DNA from: Methylococcaceae bacterium
GTDB lineage: Bacteria; Pseudomonadota; Gammaproteobacteria; Methylococcales; Methylomonadaceae
DNA length: 10,037 nt
Direction of reading: 5' to 3'
NCBI GenBank assembly: GCA_013140465.1
Contig: JABFST010000436.1
Location: 1-10,037, forward strand
This document shows, in pieces, positions 1 through 7,165 of this stretch; the stretch's first letter is position 1, and every line of letters begins with the position of its first letter. A program made the position numbers and the translations under genes. A model generated the notes under the pieces. It was not told the origin of the DNA. It did no database searches and worked only from the letters and a program-made list of their open reading frames with translations.

Positions 1-1210
1 GACTGCGCCGATTGAGCCATTTAAACAGCAAACGGCTTATCAAATAGGCGTAGTTGCGGATTTGTCGTGCATTACCGCTGACCGCATAATAGGCGACATG
101 CCCACACAGGTGACGTTTGGCATAGTGCATCATGGCTTTACCGCCTTGGGTGCGTAGTGTCGCCAACCGCTGGCTAACGTCCTTTAATTTCTTGGCAATC
201 CGCTCCCGCTGGGTTTTACGGCCCACCACAAAGCGGCCCTTGCGGCTTTTGCCCACATAGTGGGTAAACCCCAGAAAATTGAACGTTGCCGGACGTTTGA
301 CGCCATCTTGCCGACATTCTTTTGCGGCCCTGTTGCCAAAGCGTAGCAGGGCAGTTTTGCCGGGTTCGACTTCCAGCCCAAACTTTGCCAGACGTTCTGT
401 CATCTCCGTCATAAACCGTCTTGCCTCTCTTTCATGCGTGAAACAGGCTACATAATCATCAGCGTACCGCACCAGTCGCGCCCGGCCCAGACAGCTTCCG
501 GCAAATTTCTTTTCAAACCATAGATCCAGTACATAATGGAGATAAACGTTAGCTAAGACGGGTGAAACCAATCCGCCCTGGGGTGTCCCGGTATCACTGT
601 CCGTTAACGCCCCATCCTCCATTACGCCCGCCTTCAGAAAACGTTTGATGGTTCGCAGGAACACCGGGTCTTTGATCCGGTGTTCCAGAAAACGCATCAG
701 CCATTCGTGGCTGACGTTGTCAAAGAAGCCTTTGATGTCCGCCTCCACGACCCATTGGGTATTTTCGTTGGTGATGGTTTCTCCAAGCCTTGCCAGCGCT
801 TGATGCGCATTACGGTACGGACGGAATCCATAGGAACAATCCCGGAATTCCGGTTCCCATATCGCTTGCAGTATCTTGGACAGTTGCTGTTGTACGATCC
901 GGTCTTCAAAGCACGGTATGCCTAATGGCCTGGTCTTGCCGTTGCCTTTAGGGATGTACACCCGGCGTGACGGTTTCGGCGGATAGCTTAAGCTGCGCAA
1001 ATTGGCGGATAGGGCTTTAATTCGCCCTACTACGCCGTCTGCATAATCCGCTTTGCTGACCTTGTCGATTCCGCACGCTTTATTGCCCGGCTGGTTTTCA
1101 AAGCATTCCAGTAGCTCAACCGGATTGCCCAGCATTCCCATCAGTGCGTTGTATTGCGGTTGCATATGCAATCGCGCCCATTGTGTGAAACGTTCGATTG
1201 TTGTTGTCAT
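1..1210 (-). CDS. ltrA: Group II intron reverse transcriptase/maturase (partial, C-terminus off left edge)
   Basis: This intron-encoded protein binds its own intron RNA, helps it splice, and copies it into DNA during retrohoming. The frame is open from the ATG at 1210 to the left edge, giving 403 codons. Visible reverse-transcriptase landmarks are RVYIPKGNGKTRPLGIP in the fingers, SYGFRPYRNAHQAL, the PQGG motif at residues 210-213, and the catalytic YADD at residues 249-252. After these comes FNFLGFTHYVGKS and a basic region that should be the maturase (X) domain. The part that would show an HNH endonuclease domain lies outside the window, so its presence cannot be judged. The ATG at 1210 was chosen because homology-like sequence begins right after it; no strong ribosome-binding site is visible, and an in-frame GTG lies two codons upstream. 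The gene lies in what should be intron domain IV, downstream of the intron's 5' RNA domains. No frameshift or internal stop is seen, so the protein looks functional as far as it is visible. Confidence 0.96.
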   Translation of the reverse strand, partial: MTTTIERFTQWARLHMQPQYNALMGMLGNPVELLECFENQPGNKACGIDKVSKADYADGVVGRIKALSANLRSLSYPPKPSRRVYIPKGNGKTRPLGIPCFEDRIVQQQLSKILQAIWEPEFRDCSYGFRPYRNAHQALARLGETITNENTQWVVEADIKGFFDNVSHEWLMRFLEHRIKDPVFLRTIKRFLKAGVMEDGALTDSDTGTPQGGLVSPVLANVYLHYVLDLWFEKKFAGSCLGRARLVRYADDYVACFTHEREARRFMTEMTERLAKFGLEVEPGKTALLRFGNRAAKECRQDGVKRPATFNFLGFTHYVGKSRKGRFVVGRKTQRERIAKKLKDVSQRLATLRTQGGKAMMHYAKRHLCGHVAYYAVSGNARQIRNYAYLISRLLFKWLNRRS

Positions 1211-1438
1211 GCGCACAGTCCGCCCGGTGTCGGGGCATGTTTCCCTTGAACATTATCTTAAACCGACTCCCCTTCGCTCCCGCAGCATTACCCGCGTTCA
1301 TTGCTACTATGGGAATCTCCGACTTCCCGGCACCACTGCTTCCGTCCTCGCTGTTTAGGCTTGTCGGGAAGTGCGCTTATCATCCGCGCGCCGATACCGG
1401 GATCTCCTGGGTTACCACATATTCTTAATATCAGGCTC

Positions 1439-1456
1439 GAACCGGCCTTACGATCC
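1439..1456 (-). other. EBS1 hairpin of the group II intron
   Basis: On the minus strand a 5-bp stem (GGATC with GGTTC, including two G-U pairs) closes a loop reading GTAAGGCC. The loop bases TAAGGCC (1450 to 1444) pair perfectly with GGCCTTA (1735 to 1729) directly upstream of the intron. This base-pairing defines the 5' splice site and the DNA target of group II introns. The element lies about 279 nt into the intron, a normal position for EBS1. A weaker EBS2 candidate is GTCCCG (1552 to 1547), which can pair with CGGGGT (1743 to 1738) using two wobble pairs. EBS1 is well supported by sequence; EBS2 is tentative. Confidence 0.8.
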
Positions 1457-1728
1457 CGGGTGGATACCCCTAACTCGCCATGACGTCAGGGGTATTGTTG
1501 CCTGCTGGCGCCTTAAAACCATCGGCCCTTTCCAAAGCGGTCTTTTCGGGACTCTACACCTTCACGGTCGGCATCATCCGTTACCATTGCCCTTCGCCTG
1601 TTTTCGTACCTACGCATCAAGTAATCTGTTACCAGCTTACCTGCAAGGCTCGATACCCGGCCTGTGGCTAGCAGTTACCGGGGCGGGATTCACACCCGCT
1701 AGAATTTGCGACATTGCCCAGCCGCAAC

Positions 1729-1898
1729 TAAGGCCTGACCCCGTCTTTTGCGTCTTTTTGTGACCCCGTCTTTTTGTCAAATGTAAGGCCTGACCCCGTC
1801 TTTAGTTTGTCAAATGTAAGGCCTGACCCCGTCTTTTCTCTGACCCCGTCTTTTCTGTTTGTGTTTGTCAAATGTAAGGCCTGACCCCGTCTTTTCTG
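1729..1898. repeat. GACCCCGTCTTTT repeat array, segment 1 (6 core units)
   Basis: Six copies of GACCCCGTCTTT are present. Most are preceded by TAAGGCCT, and several by TTTGTCAAATG, so the full unit is roughly TTTGTCAAATG + TAAGGCC + TGACCCCGTCTTTTCT. Units are often truncated and joined at different points; for example two lack the TAAGGCC block. On the opposite strand the unit reads AAAAGACGGGGTCAGGCC followed by TTACATTTGACAAA, and the intron has entered it between TTA and CATTTGACA. AGGCCT within the unit is self-complementary. I recall similar GGCCTGACCCC elements beside REP-associated tyrosine transposase genes in other bacteria, but no such gene is visible here. Confidence 0.92.
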
Positions 1899-2207
1899 TA
1901 TTCTTAATATCAGGCTCGAACCGGCCTTACGATCCCGGGTGGATACCCCTAACTCGCCATGACGTCAGGGGTATTGTTGCCTGCTGGCGCCTTAAAACCA
2001 TCGGCCCTTTCCAAAGCGGTCTTTTCGGGACTCTACACCTTCACGGTCGGCATCATCCGTTACCATTGCCCTTCGCCTGTTTTCGTACCTACGCATCAAG
2101 TAATCTGTTACCAGCTTACCTGCAAGGCTCGATACCCGGCCTGTGGCTAGCAGTTACCGGGGCGGGATTCACACCCGCTAGAATTTGCGACATTGCCCAG
2201 CCGCAAC
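1899..2207 (-). mobile_element. Orphan 5' fragment of the group II intron (309 nt)
   Basis: Identical to the first 309 nt of the neighbouring intron, with the same 5' boundary (G at 2207) and the same flanking GGCCTTA. It keeps the EBS1 hairpin but lacks the remainder of domain I, all later domains and the maturase gene, so it cannot splice by itself. Incomplete retrohoming normally loses the 5' part of an intron because reverse transcription starts at the 3' end. This fragment keeps the 5' part instead, so DNA-level duplication is the better explanation. Confidence 0.9.
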
Positions 2208-2401
2208 TAAGGCCTGACCCCGTCTTTTGCGTCTTTTTGTGACCCCGTCTTTTTGTCAAATGTAAGGCCTGACCCCGTCTTTAGTTTGTCAAATGTAAGG
2301 CCTGACCCCGTCTTTTCTCTGACCCCGTCTTTTCTCTAAGGCCTGACCCCGTCTTTTCTGTTTGTGTTTGTCAAATGTAAGGCCTGACCCCGTCTTTTCT
2401 G
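1899..2401. repeat. Tandem duplication, copy B (503 bp, with a 24-bp array insertion)
   Basis: This is the second copy of the unit starting at 1420. It matches copy A exactly except for one extra 24-bp array unit at 2336-2359 (CTAAGGCCTGACCCC followed by GTCTTTTCT), which probably arose by slippage. It includes the orphan 309-nt intron fragment described separately. Confidence 0.92.
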
Positions 2402-2479
2402 TGTTTGTGTTTGTCAAATGTAAGGCCTGACCCCGTCTTTTTGACCCCGTCTTTTCTGACCCCGTCTTTTACGTCTTTT
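2208..2479. repeat. GACCCCGTCTTTT repeat array, segment 2 (10 core units)
   Basis: Ten copies of GACCCCGTCTTT, the same family as segment 1. The first five repeat segment 1 exactly, as part of the tandem duplication. The last three are short back-to-back units (TTGACCCCGTCTTTTC, TGACCCCGTCTTTTA), and the array fades out in ACGTCTTTTAG. No open reading frame of its own runs through it with coding character; translated frames here are by-products of the repeat. The remaining bases to 2520 hold nothing I recognise. Confidence 0.92.
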
Positions 2480-2520
2480 AGAAAAAACCCTGCTCTCGTG
2501 CTTATACACAAATCAAAGGC

Positions 2521-2550
2521 AAAAAAAAGGGGGATTAACGCCCCCTTTTT
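2521..2550 (-). terminator. Intrinsic terminator of the multihaem cytochrome gene
   Basis: On the minus strand the sequence forms a stem of AAAAAGGGGG with CCCCCTTTTT around the 7-nt loop CGTTAAT, ending in eight T. It starts 67 nt after the cytochrome stop codon. The plus-strand reading also ends in five T, so it may also block transcription leaving the repeat array rightward. Another 8-bp inverted repeat, GTTTCGTG (2554-2561) with CACGAAAC (2580-2587), lies between the stop codon and this terminator and could add a 3' UTR hairpin. Confidence 0.88.
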
Positions 2551-2616
2551 ATAGTTTCGTGCTTACCCTTGCAGGCAAACACGAAACGTTTACGGCAATA
2601 GGGTATAAACCCTTAG

Positions 2617-5600
2617 TTAGCCATGACCACCGCCACCAGTACCGGTAGTTGCGCCAGGGACGGCAACAGGCTCAGGCATAGGCGGCATGTGCAGCTTAGG
2701 CGTAGGCCAGCCACCCGTCGCTGATGCGGGGTTAGGCGCATGGGCAAAGCTTTTCTTCAGGCTATGGCACAAGTCGCAACCGATAACCTTATCTTTAACC
2801 ACTTTAATAGCCACACCTTTTTCGTTAATCAACGTGCGGTCTACCAAGGTGCGTGATAAGCGCGTACCTTTATGGTCAGCACCGTGGCAAGCAGCGCATT
2901 GGTCTTCGCCATCAGGCCCGGGCTTGCCCGACATGTCGTTATGCCAACCGCCATTGACCGAAGCTTTATGGCTGCCCGCGCTAGTGCTGGCGGCTGCGCC
3001 GTCGGCATGTTTGTACCAATACTCGTCATTGACTGGGTGCATACCATGTGGGCCGGCCAAATAGGCTTTGGCACTGGCAGGTGACACGACTGTACCCGCC
3101 CGGACACCTTGGCCTACACCCAAGTTGACAGTACCGCCGTCGGTAGCCACCAAACCAGTCTTAAAGTCTTCTTTAATATGGCAGGTAGAACACTCGGCGA
3201 TGTTGCCGTCATAGCCTTGCAATTGCTTGGAAGTGACGTTGTCATTGGCGTTAGGATCTTTATTGGGCCAAATGCCATGTGAACCACCATGACAAGTAGA
3301 GCAATTCAGCACCCCATTCGCGCCGCTGCCATGCACGTCGCCGCTCTTGCGGTACAAGGCTTGCGACACTTCGCGGTCCACATAAGTGGTCACACCATTG
3401 ACGCTGAGTTTTTCTGGTCGCTTTTCTTTATTTGGCATTACCGCAAAACGCGCATTGACGGGGTGTATCGTGGCATTGGCCTTGTCACCATCCATCCAAC
3501 CTTGTTTGGTCGCACCTGCACTGTAATAATGCTTAAGGCCAGCATCACCGTCTTTCGCCAAGTTGGCATCGCCGACGTGGCAAGAGCCGCAGTTAGGCTC
3601 GTCCAACCACGCCCGACGGAAGTCTGGCGCAGTCAAGGTATCGGATTTATCAACACCTAGTGCACCTGCTGCGGTTAAGTTGCCGTCATACATTTCATGC
3701 GGATAAGTCAAACCTACCGCCAACATACCACCGTGGCAACTGTCGCACTTCATGCCCGCTGCGTGATGGATGTCGCGGTAGCTTTTTTCGGTTTTACCCG
3801 TATGGCAGGTCAAGCAGTTCTTTTCCATAGGGATGTTTTCGCCCACAGGCAACATTTCTTCGCCTAGCGAATGCTGCGGGAACAAATCAGGTTTCCAATT
3901 GTTGCGGTCTGCTGTAGGGAACACTGTCGCAAGCACAGTGTATTTGCCAGTGGCATCTAAGGTCATCGGTAAACGGTTGGCATCGTTATCGATGGTATCC
4001 CAACCACGCCCACCCCACATAATCGGATGTCCGCGTTCGTTACGGATCAGCTCACCTTTGGCGTGTGCCAGTTTATCGGCTGATTCTGCCGCCGTCACAT
4101 CACGTTTATACACTTGCATCTTGCCGTGAAACGCATGTTCGGTGCGGGTGTAGTCAGAAAGCGTCTTTACTTGGCTGTAAGCGCCCGCGCCAACATCTTG
4201 TTTAAGCGTGCTGGTATGATGCGATGCGCACATAGTCACGGTGTTGCGCGACACATATTTGTCATCGGCAATTTCTGCAAACACGTCATCACGCGCGTTA
4301 TTGTAGTTAATCGGCGTCATGTAATCATGCATCAGCATGGTATTCCAACGCGCGGCTTTTTCGCGGTTTTGCCAATTGTCATCGCCATAAGCACTGGCAT
4401 CTTTAAATTTCAGACGGATCTGCAATTTCCAAGACGCATCTTTAGTGGGATTTAATGCGCTAGTGGTGCCATCAGGTTTTAACCAACGCGATTCGACAAC
4501 ACGGTCTGTGCGTATGCCATTGGCATCGTATTCCAACTTAAGACCCGGGGCGACAACAGCAGCAGTTGGATTTAAGGCAAACTTGCCATCAAACAAATTG
4601 TGCGTGGCAGGGCCATAACCGTATTTTTTGAAATCGGCAATCGCATCGCCAGTCAGCACAGGTGTGGGTGGGTTAAGCGGCGGAAATTCGCCTTTGCCTG
4701 TCGCAGGACCAGGTGTGCCATCAGGATTGAGCAATTCTTTGATGGTGACGGGCGTGCGCCAGACTTTGTCGTCTGCGCCTTTTTCGCCTTTATAATGACA
4801 TTGCACACAGCCGGTTTCTGAAGCCGTAGTGTACACCGCATCGATAGCCGATTTTAAAACCTTGGAGCTGTCTTTAGCTTCAACCCGCATCAAGGTATAC
4901 GGGTTGGTGCGGCCTTGGTCATCGATGGGTGTGGCGGGAATGTTCTGCGCCACAAAAGATTGCTGGGCAAAGCTGTAATCCAGTTTTTGCACAATGTTAT
5001 CTTTGTAGGGGCCAGAAATGCCTGGCATGGCCCTAGGGCTAGCGGCTTTATCAACATAGCCGCGCAAGCCTTCATCCGGCAAAGCCAAAGGTTTAGCAGG
5101 TACAAAGGTATTTTGGGTGTCGGCTTGGGACAGTCCTTTTTCAGGCAAAGGTGTAGCCAATTTGGGGGCATTGGGTTGGTGGATCTTGTCCCAAAATTCA
5201 GTCTTGGCGATAGTGGCGATGTTATAACTATGGTCATCGACATAGACCGTTTCACCCGTTGTCGCCGCTTTGGCTTTAGTCGCTACAGAATCAAAGTTAG
5301 CACCCGCCTTGCCATCAGCAAAAAAGTTCTGGCTAGTGGAGTTGATAGAACCTGCACCTAAAGGATCAACCGGATTGGAAGCTGCCGAATAGTACACGCT
5401 GATACTGCTGTTATCGACAATAATGGGTTTTTTCGCCACTTTACGGATAACTTGCGCATTCAGGGCGTTATAAGGGAACAAGGCATTGAAAGGGATGTTG
5501 ATTTGGCTGCCGCCTTCCATACCCATGTCTTCAAACGGAAACACCACAAAGGCATCGGTATCATTCGCGCCATTAGCACCCGGCATACCCGCTGCGGTTT

Positions 5601-6264
5601 TAGGCCGAGGACTGACTTCGGAAACAGGTGGATTAGGGTTGCTGCCCGCAGGGGGAGCTACCGATACGGTAATCGCATCAGCACATTGGTTGCCGCTGGC
5701 ATCTTTAGCGGTTGCCGTGACTAAATACAGGCCAGCAAATTTATAGGCGTGCGACACACTTAGCTTGTTGCCGTCTTTGGTGCTATCACCAAAATCCCAT
5801 TCAAAGGTCAGACCCTTGTTTTTGGTGATAATATCAAAGGTTTGCGGGCTAGCGCTCTCAGCAATAAAGCGGTTGCCGCCTTTAATGCTACACACGGGTT
5901 TGGTTTTGCACGAGGCTTCTTTGCCAGCAACCGCAACACCGAGTTCGGCGCTGGCGGTTTCCACTTGTAATAAACAAGGGATTTTATCTTGCGGAATCGT
6001 GAACTTAAACGCCGATTTGGCGTCTGTTTGTCCAGCGAACAATAGCCGATGGTCGGCGGCATCAAACACGGACACCTGCGAGCCCGCAGTTAAGCCCGTG
6101 GTTTTACCTGCCACAACGAGTTTTGCGGTTTTTTTGTCTATGCTGGCGGTCGCCTTAACAGTGGGTGTAGCTGACATGCCGGGTAAAGGCATGGCGAGCA
6201 ACGCCGACACCACGGCGGCATGGCTTAAAAATCGCCCGCCAGACCGGATAGGTTTATCTTTCAT
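2617..6264 (-). CDS. Exported multihaem c-type cytochrome with PKD-like domain
   Basis: A 1215-residue protein probably used for electron transfer outside the inner membrane. Residues 1-32 form a Sec signal peptide (basic start, hydrophobic stretch, likely cut after MSA); there is no lipobox cysteine. Residues 33-120 look like a small beta domain. Residues 125-204 form a PKD-like fold with WDFGDST and HAYKFAGLYLVTATAKD. Eight canonical haem sites start at C486 (CVQCH), C817 (CLTCH), C840 (CDSCH), C892 (CGSCH), C988 (CSTCH), C1025 (CSTCH), C1123 (CAACH) and C1163 (CDLCH). A ninth, altered site is CASHH at 679-683. Seven of the eight canonical haems fall in the last 400 residues, with many extra histidines that could be distal ligands. 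The tail is rich in Pro, Gly and His. The start is supported by AGGAGGAA eight bases upstream. Surface multihaem cytochromes are known from metal reducers and from methanotrophs. No outer-membrane porin or other partner is in the window, so its exact place and electron partner are unknown. Confidence 0.93.
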   Translation of the reverse strand: MKDKPIRSGGRFLSHAAVVSALLAMPLPGMSATPTVKATASIDKKTAKLVVAGKTTGLTAGSQVSVFDAADHRLLFAGQTDAKSAFKFTIPQDKIPCLLQVETASAELGVAVAGKEASCKTKPVCSIKGGNRFIAESASPQTFDIITKNKGLTFEWDFGDSTKDGNKLSVSHAYKFAGLYLVTATAKDASGNQCADAITVSVAPPAGSNPNPPVSEVSPRPKTAAGMPGANGANDTDAFVVFPFEDMGMEGGSQINIPFNALFPYNALNAQVIRKVAKKPIIVDNSSISVYYSAASNPVDPLGAGSINSTSQNFFADGKAGANFDSVATKAKAATTGETVYVDDHSYNIATIAKTEFWDKIHQPNAPKLATPLPEKGLSQADTQNTFVPAKPLALPDEGLRGYVDKAASPRAMPGISGPYKDNIVQKLDYSFAQQSFVAQNIPATPIDDQGRTNPYTLMRVEAKDSSKVLKSAIDAVYTTASETGCVQCHYKGEKGADDKVWRTPVTIKELLNPDGTPGPATGKGEFPPLNPPTPVLTGDAIADFKKYGYGPATHNLFDGKFALNPTAAVVAPGLKLEYDANGIRTDRVVESRWLKPDGTTSALNPTKDASWKLQIRLKFKDASAYGDDNWQNREKAARWNTMLMHDYMTPINYNNARDDVFAEIADDKYVSRNTVTMCASHHTSTLKQDVGAGAYSQVKTLSDYTRTEHAFHGKMQVYKRDVTAAESADKLAHAKGELIRNERGHPIMWGGRGWDTIDNDANRLPMTLDATGKYTVLATVFPTADRNNWKPDLFPQHSLGEEMLPVGENIPMEKNCLTCHTGKTEKSYRDIHHAAGMKCDSCHGGMLAVGLTYPHEMYDGNLTAAGALGVDKSDTLTAPDFRRAWLDEPNCGSCHVGDANLAKDGDAGLKHYYSAGATKQGWMDGDKANATIHPVNARFAVMPNKEKRPEKLSVNGVTTYVDREVSQALYRKSGDVHGSGANGVLNCSTCHGGSHGIWPNKDPNANDNVTSKQLQGYDGNIAECSTCHIKEDFKTGLVATDGGTVNLGVGQGVRAGTVVSPASAKAYLAGPHGMHPVNDEYWYKHADGAAASTSAGSHKASVNGGWHNDMSGKPGPDGEDQCAACHGADHKGTRLSRTLVDRTLINEKGVAIKVVKDKVIGCDLCHSLKKSFAHAPNPASATGGWPTPKLHMPPMPEPVAVPGATTGTGGGGHG

Positions 6265-6271
6265 TAGCAGA

Positions 6272-6279
6272 TTCCTCCT
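6272..6279 (-). promoter_or_regulatory. Strong ribosome-binding site of the cytochrome gene
   Basis: AGGAGGAA on the minus strand, separated from the ATG at 6264 by TCTGCTA. It is a near-perfect Shine-Dalgarno sequence, much better than those of the kinase, regulator or maturase genes, and suggests high translation. It fixes the start codon. Confidence 0.85.
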
Positions 6280-6331
6280 GATTATTTGTGGATAATGGAT
6301 ATTGAATTCTTAAAATTAGAACACCATCAGT

Positions 6332-6351
6332 AAAAGCAATATCCACGCCAA
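6332..6351 (-). promoter_or_regulatory. Candidate sigma-54 (-24/-12) promoter for the cytochrome gene
   Basis: The minus strand reads TTGGCGTG, then GATA, then TTGCTTTT. The GG and GC pairs are spaced exactly as in the sigma-54 consensus TGGCACG-N4-TTGCW; two bases (AC of the GGCAC part) differ, reading GT. Transcription would start near 6324 and give a leader of about 60 nt. Sigma-54 promoters need an activator bound upstream, and the perfect inverted repeat at 6474-6503 is at a fitting distance. The neighbouring NarL-type regulator is not of the sigma-54 activator class, so the link is open. Chance matches of this quality do occur. Confidence 0.4.
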
Positions 6352-6473
6352 CCAAACAAGAAAAATATTTTAAAACGGCGCTAACGAATCTTTTTGTTTT
6401 CTGTCATGTTATTTTTTCACAAATTGTTCGGCAGGGCATAATCCCCCCCAACACCCAGCAAGCATTGCGCCAT

Positions 6474-6503
6474 ATAACCTATTTTTTACAAAAAATAGGT
6501 TAT
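6474..6503. other. Perfect 14-bp inverted repeat after the regulator gene
   Basis: ATAACCTATTTTTT and AAAAAATAGGTTAT are separated by only two bases. The element lies 11 bp beyond the response regulator stop codon. Read on the minus strand it could form a hairpin that ends the kinase-regulator transcript, but no T run follows the stem apart from the T bases within it. It could also be a protein-binding operator for the cytochrome gene, whose start is 210 bp further on. Both uses are inference. Confidence 0.6.
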
Positions 6504-6514
6504 TTCACACACCC

Positions 6515-7165
6515 TCAGTTTTTCATCACCCCCAACGCCAAGGCGATATGCGCCAGCTCTGCGACCGACGAGACTTTGAGCTTGGCTCTGATTTGGGTAC
6601 CGTAATTGGCGACAGTCTTGTAACCCAAACACAGTTCGTCGGCGATTTTGTGCGCCGTCAAGCCTTTTGCCAGCAGCAAAAATACGTCAAACTCGCGTGC
6701 CGACAACGCCTCGACCACCGCCTTGTAATCTTCCAAACCGCCCTCTAAAAACACCCCGTCCGCCGTCACCAGGCCTGGTTCGACATATTCTGCACCAGCC
6801 GCAATTTTTTGTATTGCCGCCAGCAAAATGTCGGGGTGGGCGTGTTTGGTGACATAGCCTTTGGCCCCCGCATTGAGGGCGCGGTCTATATACACGCGCT
6901 CGTCATGCACGCTACACACTAAGATTTTGGCGTTGCTGTCACGGCTGCAAATACGGCGCAGGGTTTCCAAGCCGCCTATGCCGGGCATGGACAAATCCAA
7001 CACCACCACATCCGGCTGGCTATCCAGATACAGCTGGCAAGCGGCTTCGCCACGCTCGGCCTCAGCCACCACACTAATGCGCTCGTCGGTAGACAACAAC
7101 ATCCTAAATCCCGCGCGCACTACCGCATGGTCATCCACTAACATCACTTTAATCGGCTGGCTCAT
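6515..7165 (-). CDS. NarL/FixJ-family response regulator
   Basis: A 216-residue DNA-binding response regulator. The receiver domain covers about residues 5-122, with the acidic pair D11-D12, the phospho-acceptor D57 (VVVLDLSMPG), S85 in the Thr/Ser switch position and K107 (GYVTKHAH). The C-terminal LuxR-type helix-turn-helix spans about 152-213 (ALSAREFDVFLLLAKGLT, then KIADELCLGYKTVANY). In this family, phosphorylation by the partner kinase promotes dimer formation and DNA binding. Its ATG overlaps the kinase stop codon as ATGA, so the two are very likely translationally coupled; no separate Shine-Dalgarno sequence is clear. Its targets cannot be read from the sequence; the cytochrome gene immediately downstream is the obvious candidate. 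Confidence 0.93.
   Translation of the reverse strand: MSQPIKVMLVDDHAVVRAGFRMLLSTDERISVVAEAERGEAACQLYLDSQPDVVVLDLSMPGIGGLETLRRICSRDSNAKILVCSVHDERVYIDRALNAGAKGYVTKHAHPDILLAAIQKIAAGAEYVEPGLVTADGVFLEGGLEDYKAVVEALSAREFDVFLLLAKGLTAHKIADELCLGYKTVANYGTQIRAKLKVSSVAELAHIALALGVMKN

Larger units (their letters stand above)
1..1728 (-). mobile_element. Group II intron (5' boundary at 1728; 3' end outside the window)
   Basis: A retrotransposable ribozyme that contains the maturase gene. The first 518 nt (1728 to 1211) are non-coding, the expected size for domains I to III before the domain IV gene. The 5' boundary is supported in three ways. Array repeats continue up to 1729 and stop there. The intron then starts with GTTGCGG, close to but not exactly the usual GUGYG. 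The seven bases before it (GGCCTTA) are perfectly complementary to a loop in domain I (EBS1, 1444-1450). Intact repeats read GGCCTTACATTTGACA, so the 3' exon should start with C; the base before EBS1 is G, which would give the delta-delta' pair found in IIA-type introns. Domains V and VI cannot be seen. The structural class is not assigned because too little of the intron is present. Confidence 0.88.
1420..1898. repeat. Tandem duplication, copy A (479 bp; intron 5' part plus array)
   Basis: Bases 1420-1856 are identical to 1899-2335 (437 bp at an offset of 479), and 1857-1898 are identical to 2360-2401. The copy contains the first 309 nt of the intact intron (1728 to 1420) and the repeat segment preceding it (1729-1898). 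The left breakpoint falls inside intron domain I, about 20 nt past EBS1; the right breakpoint falls in a CTTTTCTG of the array. Only one shared base (T) is seen at the junction, so the event looks like an illegitimate tandem duplication and not recombination between long repeats. The lack of point differences implies that it is recent, or kept uniform by gene conversion. Confidence 0.93.

Noticed and set aside
1371..2242. Two long plus-strand frames (1371-1763 and 1859-2242) with almost the same protein sequence
   Set aside because: They are antisense to structured intron RNA and run into the repeat array. Their similarity is only the result of the 479-bp duplication, and nothing in them looks like a known protein.
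1729..2479. CRISPR array
   Set aside because: Units are joined almost without spacers, spacing is irregular, and the sequences between cores are repeats themselves. No cas gene is present.
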